This document shows, piece by piece, positions 58,596-64,000 of a stretch of DNA of 64,000 nt. Positions within the stretch are counted from its first letter, which is position 1. Every line of letters starts with the position of its first letter. The position numbers and the translations under genes are program-made. This DNA comes from Lentzea jiangxiensis (lineage in GTDB: Bacteria > Actinomycetota > Actinomycetes > Mycobacteriales > Pseudonocardiaceae), in the NCBI RefSeq assembly GCF_900104175.1, contig NZ_FNIX01000003.1, forward strand, positions 372,001 to 436,000, written 5' to 3'. The notes beneath the pieces are model-generated. The model worked only from the letters and a program-made list of their open reading frames with translations. It made no database searches and was not told the DNA's origin.

Positions 58596-59774
58596 GTGAC
58601 CGCACAAGCGGTGAACAGATATCTCGTCGTCGAGGAGGCTCTCAGAGCCGCGGCGCCGCACGCGCTGCTCGACGTCGCGCGCGTCCACCTGAGACAGCTG
58701 TACCAGGCGGACGCGGTGCAGCTCCTGCTCGCCGACTACGCGCTGACCATGCTGCAGCCGGTCGCCGAGCTGCCGTACACGAGCAAGCCGATCCCGGTGA
58801 ACGGCAGCACGCCCGGCCAGGCCTTCGGCGCCCAGCAGGCGTTCGTCGAGCACCGCTCCGGCACCGCGGTGACGGTCCACCTGCCGGTGACCGTCCGCGG
58901 CGACCGGCTCGGCGTGCTCGCGCTCGACCTGCCGGACGTGCCGGAACCGGACGACGTGGCGGAGCTCACCAGGATCGCGCGGACCCTCGGCCACGAGATC
59001 GTCGTGGCGGAACGCGACACCGACCTCTACCTCCAGGCGCGGCGTGCGGCACGCCTGACGCTCGCGGCGGAGATGCAGTGGCAGCTGCTGCCGGGCAGGT
59101 CCTGCGGGCGTTCGGAGTACGACCTCGGCGGGCAGCTGGAACCCGCCTACGCCATCTACGGCGACAACTTCGACTGGTCGGCCTCCGCCGAGCACCTCAC
59201 GCTGGCCCTCACGAACGGCATGGGCGAGGGCATCGACGCCGCCCTGCTCACGAACCTCGCCGTCAACGCCCTGCGCAACGCCCGCCGCGCCGGGGTCTCC
59301 CTCGCCGACCAGGCCGCGCTCGCCGACCAGGCGGTCTACGGCCAGCACGCGGGCCGGCTGCACGTCGCCGTCCTGCTGCTGCAGTTCGAGCTGAAAACCG
59401 GGCGCGTCGAGGTGATCGACGCGGGCTCCCCCAGCGTGTGGCGCCTGCGCGACGGCGCCGTCGAGTGCATCTCGTTCGAAGACCAGCTGCCCCTCGGCAT
59501 GTTCGAGGACACGCAGTACGCACCGCAGGAGTTCCAGGTCCGCCCGGGCGACCGGCTGATCTTCGTCAGCGACGGCGTCCACGACGCGTCCTCCCCCGCC
59601 GGCGAGCGCTACGGCGAACGCGCGCTGGCGCGGGCGATCAGCGTGACCCGGCTGCTGCCCGCCGCGCAGGTGCCGAGGGAGATCCTCCAGCAGCTCTCCG
59701 GGCACCGCAGCGACCGGATCCCCGAGGACGACGCGATGGTCCTGTGCCTCGACTGGCACGGCACCGGGGCTTGA
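58596..59774 (+). CDS. GAF-SpoIIE PP2C phosphatase with an altered metal site
   Basis: 392 residues from GTG 58596. GAF-like sensor (~20-145, PGQAFGAQQAFVEHRSGTAV) followed by a SpoIIE domain. YGDNFDW keeps the first metal Asp and VSDGVHDA and DDAMVLCLDW the later ones, but the central G-D-x-x-G-H-G motif is LTNGMGEGID, with Asn for the metal Asp. This variant occurs in a subgroup of actinobacterial SpoIIE proteins; whether it is active is open. Divergent from the MarR gene. Confidence 0.87.
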   Translation: MTAQAVNRYLVVEEALRAAAPHALLDVARVHLRQLYQADAVQLLLADYALTMLQPVAELPYTSKPIPVNGSTPGQAFGAQQAFVEHRSGTAVTVHLPVTVRGDRLGVLALDLPDVPEPDDVAELTRIARTLGHEIVVAERDTDLYLQARRAARLTLAAEMQWQLLPGRSCGRSEYDLGGQLEPAYAIYGDNFDWSASAEHLTLALTNGMGEGIDAALLTNLAVNALRNARRAGVSLADQAALADQAVYGQHAGRLHVAVLLLQFELKTGRVEVIDAGSPSVWRLRDGAVECISFEDQLPLGMFEDTQYAPQEFQVRPGDRLIFVSDGVHDASSPAGERYGERALARAISVTRLLPAAQVPREILQQLSGHRSDRIPEDDAMVLCLDWHGTGA

Positions 59775-59816
59775 CCTTTCGTGTGCAGGACCGCGCCGCC
59801 GCGGGTAAACGGGATC

Positions 59817-60332
59817 ATGGGTGAGATCAGCGCGGCGGACGTGGTGCTCGACGGCTTCGACCGGGTACAGCAGGCGGTGGGACGAGTCCTCGAAGGACTG
59901 TCCACCGAGCAGCTCGCGCACCGGGTGGGCGGTTCCGCGAACTCGATCGCCTGGCTCGTCTGGCACCTGACCCGCGTCCAGGACGACCACGTCGCCGACC
60001 TCGCGGGCACCGGCCAGGTCTGGACCGCCGACGGGTGGGCGGACCGGTTCGGCCTGCCGCTCCCGCCCGAGGACACCGGCTACGGCCACGACGACGAGCA
60101 GGTCGCCGCCGTGGTCGCGTCGTCCGAGCTGCTGCTCGGCTACCACCGGGCCGTGTACGCCCGCACGCGCGAGTACCTGCGCGGGGTGGAGCCGGCGGCC
60201 ATGTCCGAGGTGGTCGACGAGTCGTGGGACCCGCCGGTCACCCGCGTGGTGCGCCTGGTCAGCGTCATCGAGGACGACCTGCAGCACGCCGGGCAGGCCG
60301 CCTTCGTGCGCGGGCTCCTGCCGGAGAGCTGA
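59817..60332 (+). CDS. DinB/mycothiol-transferase-like protein (DUF664)
   Basis: 171 residues from ATG 59817. Four-helix DinB fold: FDRVQQAVGRVLEGLSTEQL, then SIAWLVWHLTRVQDDHVADL with the metal-binding His, and a late VIEDDLQHAGQAAFVRGL with the third His. Members use mycothiol or bind divalent metal in detoxification. GGGTAA ends 8 bases before the start codon, reminiscent of the two leaderless sigma-B-like promoters in this window, but no proper -35 accompanies it. Confidence 0.85.
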   Translation: MGEISAADVVLDGFDRVQQAVGRVLEGLSTEQLAHRVGGSANSIAWLVWHLTRVQDDHVADLAGTGQVWTADGWADRFGLPLPPEDTGYGHDDEQVAAVVASSELLLGYHRAVYARTREYLRGVEPAAMSEVVDESWDPPVTRVVRLVSVIEDDLQHAGQAAFVRGLLPES

Positions 60333-60454
60333 CGGCTCGGAACGCCCCGGCGGAGATCGCCCTGCCGGGACCCGGCCCCGAAGCCGTTCGGAAGATCGCG
60401 AGCGGGTCGTCGGAAAGAGTGCGCTCGATCTCGCACGACGTCTCGCGTTCGCGG

Positions 60455-60922
60455 TCACTGAGCACGACGTACCTCGTGCGCCCTGCCGTAGGGCACGGCG
60501 CCGATCAGGCTGACGACGACCCCGGCGCCGCTCGGAGTCCGGTACGTGCGCCGCTCCCCCTGCCGGGCACCGTTCAGGGCCGCTCCCAGCGGGGAGTCCG
60601 GTGAGCAGACCTCGATCGTCCCGTGCTCCGCGCCGCGGGCGCCGAGCAGGAACGTCTCCGTCTCGCCGGTGTCGTCGAAGCGGACCGTGAGCACCATGCC
60701 GGGTTCGGCGACGCCGTCGTCCGGCGGGTCCTCGCCGACGATCGCGTGGGTGAGGAGGTCGTTGATCTGGCGGATGCGGACCTCCCGGTCGCGGCGGGAG
60801 GTGAACCCGTGGTCGTCGTTCTCCTCACTGGAGCGGGGAGACGCGAGAAGGGTCGCGAGCTCGTCGCGGAGCCGGTGGTGCGCCTGCGGCGACAGCCACA
60901 CGCGCGGGGTCGTGCTGGTCAT
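60455..60922 (-). CDS. GreA/GreB-family-like protein
   Basis: 155 residues. The C-terminal domain follows the GreA/GreB FKBP-like fold (GMVLTVRFDDTGETETFLLG, SPDSPLGAALNGARQGE, YRTPSGAGVVVSLIGAVPYG). The N-terminal part is a helical region with few of the acidic tip residues of true GreA, so cleavage-factor activity is uncertain; it may be one of the Gre-like RNA polymerase secondary-channel modulators. ATG 60922 with GGAGG close upstream. Convergent with the DinB gene; 60333-60454 shows nothing else. Confidence 0.85.
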   Translation of the reverse strand: MTSTTPRVWLSPQAHHRLRDELATLLASPRSSEENDDHGFTSRRDREVRIRQINDLLTHAIVGEDPPDDGVAEPGMVLTVRFDDTGETETFLLGARGAEHGTIEVCSPDSPLGAALNGARQGERRTYRTPSGAGVVVSLIGAVPYGRAHEVRRAQ

Positions 60923-60943
60923 GATGCCTCCGTGGCGGAAGGT

Positions 60944-60982
60944 GCCGTCAGGGCGGACGGGAGGAGGCTCCGCCCTGACGGC
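60944..60982 (-). terminator. 14-bp terminator downstream of the repeat-bearing small gene
   Basis: 60944-60957 (GCCGTCAGGGCGGA) is fully complementary to 60969-60982 across an 11-base loop. It should end leftward transcripts coming from dadA and the small gene before the Gre-like gene. Confidence 0.8.
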
Positions 60983-61039
60983 GGGGATGTCCGTGCGAGC
61001 CGGCGGATCGGCTCACGGCCCGCACGGACCGGAAAGGGG

Positions 61040-61246
61040 TCAGGGGTCGTCGCGGCGCAGCACCGCTTCGAAGTCGTGGGCGTAGTCGCTCGCGACGCGC
61101 AGGAGGATGTCGCGCTGGACGCGAAGGAAGTCGTTCTCCTTGCGCAGCCGCGCGAGCTCGGCCCGCTCGTCGTCGGTCAGCGGCAGGTCGGTCAGCGGCA
61201 GGTCGGTCAGCGGCAGGTCGGTCAGCGGCGGGTCGGTCAGGTCCAC
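61040..61246 (-). CDS. Small protein with PLTDL repeats and a leucine-zipper-like helix
   Basis: 68 residues from GTG 61246, just after dadA on the same strand. The N-terminus is a five-residue repeat (DPPLTDLPLTDLPLTDLPL), followed by a charged helix ERAELARLRKENDFLRVQRD and ILLRVASDYAHDFEAVL. The helix recalls the zipper of IS3-type OrfA proteins, but no transposase helix-turn-helix is present, so it is more likely a small stand-alone protein. Function unknown. Repeat number could vary between strains. Confidence 0.6.
   Translation of the reverse strand: MDLTDPPLTDLPLTDLPLTDLPLTDDERAELARLRKENDFLRVQRDILLRVASDYAHDFEAVLRRDDP
61172..61231. repeat. 15-bp coding tandem repeat
   Basis: GTCGGTCAGCGGCAG three times exactly (61172, 61187, 61202), a fourth copy with one change (61217) and a partial fifth. 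The length of 15 keeps the reading frame and encodes the LPLTD repeat of the small protein. Confidence 0.9.
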
Positions 61247-61253
61247 GCGGCGG

Positions 61254-62513
61254 TCACCTCAGCGGGTCGAACTCGCGCAGCGCGGCGGGCTGCTTGCCGG
61301 TGGTGACCTGCTCCGCCAGCAGGCGCCCGGTGACGGGTCCCTGGGCCAGGCCCCACATCCCGTGCCCGCCGGCGACGTACACCCCCGGCACCCGGGTCGC
61401 ACCGATGAGCGCGCGACCGTCCGGGGTGACCGGACGCGGACCCACCCAGACGTCCGTGCGCTCCTCCCACCGCACGCCGTCGAGCAACGGCCGGACGGAG
61501 GCGATGATCGCGTCCACCCGCGCCTCGTCCAGCGGCGCGTCCGGGTCGCGGAACTCCATCGTGCCCGCGACCCGGAGACCACCCCGGTAGGGCGTGCAGG
61601 CGACCCGCACCTCCGGCAGGTAGACCGGACCTCGCACCGGCTCGTCGACCGGCACGGTGAACGAGTAGCCGCGTCCGGCGCGGACCGGCGTGCGGACGCC
61701 GGTGCGGGCCGCGAGCCGCGACAGCCAGGCACCGGTGGCGACCACGGCCACGTCGGCGGAGACCGCCTCGCCGTCCTGCCCCGTCACGACCACCCCGGCG
61801 CCGTCCTCGCGGACGTCCGCGACCTCGAAGGTGCGGATCGCGGCGCCGCGAGCGGCGACGGCACGGCCCAGCGCCTGGACGAACTCGCCGGGAGCGGCGA
61901 ACCGCTGCCCGTCGATGCGCACACCGACCGCGAGTGCGGACGACGCGAGCGGAACCTGGTCGCGCAGGTCCGTTGTGGACAGTCGCGTGTGGTCGACGGG
62001 TTGCCCGGCCGCGGCGAGGCGTTCCAGCTCGTGCACCAAGCCCCGCGCGGGTGCCGCGGAGGTGAAGACCGCGGTGATCGGCGCGTCGACGGTGGGCGCT
62101 TCGACGCCGTTCGCGGTGAGCACGTCGTAGGCCTCGAGGCTCTCCTCGTTGAGCGGCAGGTTCGCCTTCGCCACCCTCGTCCACGACGACCAGCGGCAGT
62201 GGGCGGCGAAGCGCGCGAGGAACGACCAGAGCCCCGGGTCGGCGGTCAGCGGGAGGTGCAGCGGCGCGGCCGGGTCGAACACCGACCGCAGGCCGTAGCG
62301 CAGCACGGCCGGCTCGTTCAGCGGGATCGCGAGCCCCGGTGCGATCCAGCCGGCGTTGCCCCAGGACGCGCCGGCGGCGACGCCGGTCCGGTCGACGACC
62401 GTCACCTCGACCCCGCGCTCCTGCAGGAACCACGCCGTGGACAGCCCCACGACCCCCGCACCGACCACGACCGCTGAGCGCGGACCGCCGTCAAGGCGCT
62501 CGACGCCGTCCAT
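61254..62513 (-). CDS. dadA: FAD-dependent D-amino-acid dehydrogenase
   Basis: 419 residues. N-terminal FAD motif AVVVGAGVVGLSTAWFLQER, then ASWGNAGWIAPGLAIPLNEP, a DadA-type segment, and C-terminal VYVAGGHGMWGLAQGPVTGR. Oxidises D-amino acids to 2-oxo acids, passing electrons to the respiratory chain; glycine-oxidase-like enzymes are the alternative. ATG 62513 with AGGAGG upstream. It follows the PucR-type gene, with a long dyad in between that is probably its operator. Confidence 0.87.
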   Translation of the reverse strand: MDGVERLDGGPRSAVVVGAGVVGLSTAWFLQERGVEVTVVDRTGVAAGASWGNAGWIAPGLAIPLNEPAVLRYGLRSVFDPAAPLHLPLTADPGLWSFLARFAAHCRWSSWTRVAKANLPLNEESLEAYDVLTANGVEAPTVDAPITAVFTSAAPARGLVHELERLAAAGQPVDHTRLSTTDLRDQVPLASSALAVGVRIDGQRFAAPGEFVQALGRAVAARGAAIRTFEVADVREDGAGVVVTGQDGEAVSADVAVVATGAWLSRLAARTGVRTPVRAGRGYSFTVPVDEPVRGPVYLPEVRVACTPYRGGLRVAGTMEFRDPDAPLDEARVDAIIASVRPLLDGVRWEERTDVWVGPRPVTPDGRALIGATRVPGVYVAGGHGMWGLAQGPVTGRLLAEQVTTGKQPAALREFDPLR

Positions 62514-62582
62514 CCCTGCCTCCTGTCATCGCTGGGTTGCGACTCCAGGGTGCGTGCACGACGAGGCGTACCGGTTGTCCCG

Positions 62583-62614
62583 TTCCTACAATTTCGGCTC
62601 AGCGGTTGTAGGAA
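62583..62614. promoter_or_regulatory. Dyad TTCCTACAA-N14-TTGTAGGAA upstream of dadA
   Basis: Two perfect 9-base arms (62583-62591 and 62606-62614). The right arm lies within the last codons of the PucR-type gene, the left arm 70 bases before the dadA start. A/T-rich arms argue against a terminator. Likely binding site of the PucR-family protein. Confidence 0.55.
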
Positions 62615-64000
62615 TCCGACACCGTCGCCGCGAGGTCGATGGTCATCGCGACCCGCTTCGCGGCGTCGTCCAGGTCGAGGCTGGTCACCTCGGCCATCTT
62701 GCGGAGCCGGTTGCGCACGGTGTTGCCGTGCACGCCCAGCCGCTCCCCGGCCTCGGCCAGGTCGCCCTGCGCCTCCAGCCAGGCCCGCAGGGTCGCGACG
62801 TAGCCGGTGCCGTGCTCGGCGTCGTGCCGGCGCAGGTCCGCCACCGGTCCGCGGGCCGACGCCCTGCCGACGCGCGCCGCGGTGCGCAGGCGTTGCAGCA
62901 GGATCTCGTCCCACGACTCGTCGTAGGCGGGCGCGTCGTCGGAGCGCCCCTCGTGCAGCGCCAGGCACTCGTCGGCCTCCTGCCGCGCGGCGGGCAGGTC
63001 GGCCGGCTCGGCGGCGGCGCTGATCCCCGCCGACGTGGAGACGTGCCCCGGCAGCGCGGCTTCGAGCGCCGCCAGCCAGTCCCGCGCCGCGGCGACCCCG
63101 TCGCCGGGCAGGATCGTGTAGACGCTGTTGCCGGACAGGGCGCTGCGCCCCGGCCGCGACCAGCCGAAGCCGGTGGTCGCCTGTTCGAAGGCCAGCAGCA
63201 CGGCCGCGTGCCGTTCGTCGCCGACGTGCGCGCGGACCGCGACGACCCTGGCGGGTCCCGGCGGCAACCCGAGCTGGCTGATCACCGTCGCGGCGTCCGC
63301 CGTGCCCTCCAGCAACCGGATCACCCACTCCGACTCGACCTGGCGTTCCAGGTCGGCGCTGGCGCGCGACCGCAGCAGGTGCAGCGCCACGATCCGGGCG
63401 CCGTCGGTCAGGGCGGTGCGCCGATCACCCCGCAACGGCTCGGGGCACGTGACCCACACGGTTCCCAGCAGCTCGCGGCCGACGCGGACGGCGACGACCA
63501 TCCGCCCGGTCAGGCCGCGCGCGGGGTCGCCGGGCACGAAGAGCGGTTCGTCGGACGCCAGCAGGTGCGCGGGCACGCCCGCCGCGTCGAAGAGCTCCCG
63601 CACCCACGCGGGCACCTGGCGGCCCAGGATGGTCTCCAGCCGTGCCGCGTCGGCCTCCTGCTGCGGACCCGAGTACGCCAGCACGCGCGACACCCGGTCC
63701 TCGATGGTCACCGCGCCCCCGGTCGCGGCGGCGAGGCTGTCGGCCAGCGCGAAGAGGTCGGTGGGGCCACGCCCGGACTCGGTCTCCCTGCCCTCCAGCA
63801 CGAGGCCGTAGACGACGCCCGCCAGCTGGCTCCACGACAGCGCGGGATCCGCCAGCGCCACGGCGATCCCCTCGGCCTCCCCCGTCGCGACGGCGTCCGC
63901 CAGCAGTTCCTCACCACCCCGGACGAGCACCACGACCGCGCGGGCCGACACCGCCGCGTGGACCGCCTCGGCCACCGACTCGGCGCCGACCGCGAGGTAC
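62599..64000 (-). CDS. PucR-family transcriptional regulator (5' truncated by window edge)
   Basis: The frame is open to the right edge of the window (…LAVGAESVAEAVHAAVS), so the N-terminal end is outside; 466 codons are visible. An N-terminal PucR-type domain, a GGDEF-like middle region (VVAVRVGRELLGTVWVTCPE) and the C-terminal HTH_30 domain (DLAEAGERLGVHGNTVRNRL) are seen. PucR proteins activate purine, proline or other amino-acid catabolism genes. Here dadA is the obvious target. Confidence 0.88.
   Translation of the reverse strand, partial: YLAVGAESVAEAVHAAVSARAVVVLVRGGEELLADAVATGEAEGIAVALADPALSWSQLAGVVYGLVLEGRETESGRGPTDLFALADSLAAATGGAVTIEDRVSRVLAYSGPQQEADAARLETILGRQVPAWVRELFDAAGVPAHLLASDEPLFVPGDPARGLTGRMVVAVRVGRELLGTVWVTCPEPLRGDRRTALTDGARIVALHLLRSRASADLERQVESEWVIRLLEGTADAATVISQLGLPPGPARVVAVRAHVGDERHAAVLLAFEQATTGFGWSRPGRSALSGNSVYTILPGDGVAAARDWLAALEAALPGHVSTSAGISAAAEPADLPAARQEADECLALHEGRSDDAPAYDESWDEILLQRLRTAARVGRASARGPVADLRRHDAEHGTGYVATLRAWLEAQGDLAEAGERLGVHGNTVRNRLRKMAEVTSLDLDDAAKRVAMTIDLAATVSDSYNR

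Noticed and set aside
59781-59816. Third sigma-B-like leaderless promoter before the DinB gene
   Set aside because: GGGTAA is well placed but no GNNT element lies 14-16 bases upstream.
61040-61246. IS3 OrfA transposase
   Set aside because: Only the zipper-like helix is similar; no helix-turn-helix, no OrfB, no terminal repeats.
1-64000. CRISPR arrays, rRNA genes, intact tRNA genes, intact insertion sequences, prophage
   Set aside because: None seen; the only tandem repeats are the short ones at 21171 and 61172.

Overview
The window is about 64 kb of very GC-rich DNA with strong G/C bias at third codon positions, frequent GTG starts, WhiB, Spo0M and DUF3040/DUF5709 proteins, and many 4-base stop/start overlaps. 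This points to a filamentous actinobacterium. The mix of genes (aromatic carotenoid cluster, GH11/GH12/GH127 enzymes, SpoIIE-type phosphatases) suggests Pseudonocardiaceae such as Lentzea or Saccharothrix. That placement is inference; no rRNA or tRNA gene is present to anchor it.

Layout. 1-2.2 kb: end of a molybdenum hydroxylase large subunit and a MarR regulator. 2.3-8.0 kb: a LacI-controlled beta-glucoside import operon (lipoprotein binding protein, two permeases, GH1 beta-glucosidase) without its own ATPase. 8.3-9.3 kb: PPK2. 9.4-19.3 kb: a full carotenoid cluster (crtI, crtE / crtB, Rieske DUF5914, whiB, CarH/LitR-like regulator / FAD oxidoreductase, crtU, crtT, crtYd, crtYc) with the logic of isorenieratene synthesis and a light/B12-type regulator. 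19.3-21.6 kb: a decayed hydrolase, small unknown proteins and a histidine phosphatase. 21.6-25.4 kb: a leftward operon of two CNNM/CBS membrane proteins, Spo0M and DUF3040. 25.7-32.4 kb: stress-type genes (CsbD, DUF5709, a GCS2-STAS fusion), an SDR/LysR pair, an alpha/beta hydrolase and two unknown genes. 32.5-41.0 kb: sugar-acid catabolism (RraA-like aldolase, two enolase-superfamily dehydratases, binding protein, fused double permease, GntR regulator) plus a cyclase gene of different base composition beside an IS relic. 41.1-50.3 kb: plant cell wall degradation (GH11 xylanase, GH127 with ricin-type lectin domain, a GH12-like protein, CE1-CBM2 esterase) around an IclR-linked VanAB-type aromatic O-demethylase operon. 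50.7-53.3 kb: a MarR-operator-oxidoreductase switch flanked by two broken genes. 53.3-56.1 kb: an LLM flavin enzyme and an MHS transporter. 56.2-60.9 kb: a partner-switching module (two SpoIIE phosphatases, an RsbT/RsbW-type kinase, a MarR), a DinB protein and a GreA-like protein. 61.0-64.0 kb: a repeat-bearing small protein, D-amino-acid dehydrogenase and a truncated PucR regulator.

Two themes recur. First, several genes of stress character (ppk2, DUF5709, the GCS2-STAS fusion, perhaps csbD and the CNNM operon) have sigma-B-like promoters of the form GNNT-N15-GGGTAY. Two of these sit so close to the start codon that the mRNAs should be leaderless, and the fused STAS domain and the 56-60 kb phosphatase/kinase set look like parts of the same signalling network. 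Second, regulator-operator pairs can be read directly from perfect palindromes: the MarR TTCGAATTCGAA sites, the LysR T-N11-A site, LacI-type GTTAGCGCTAAC sites, a dyad over the crtB promoter, and a PucR-linked dyad before the D-amino-acid dehydrogenase gene.
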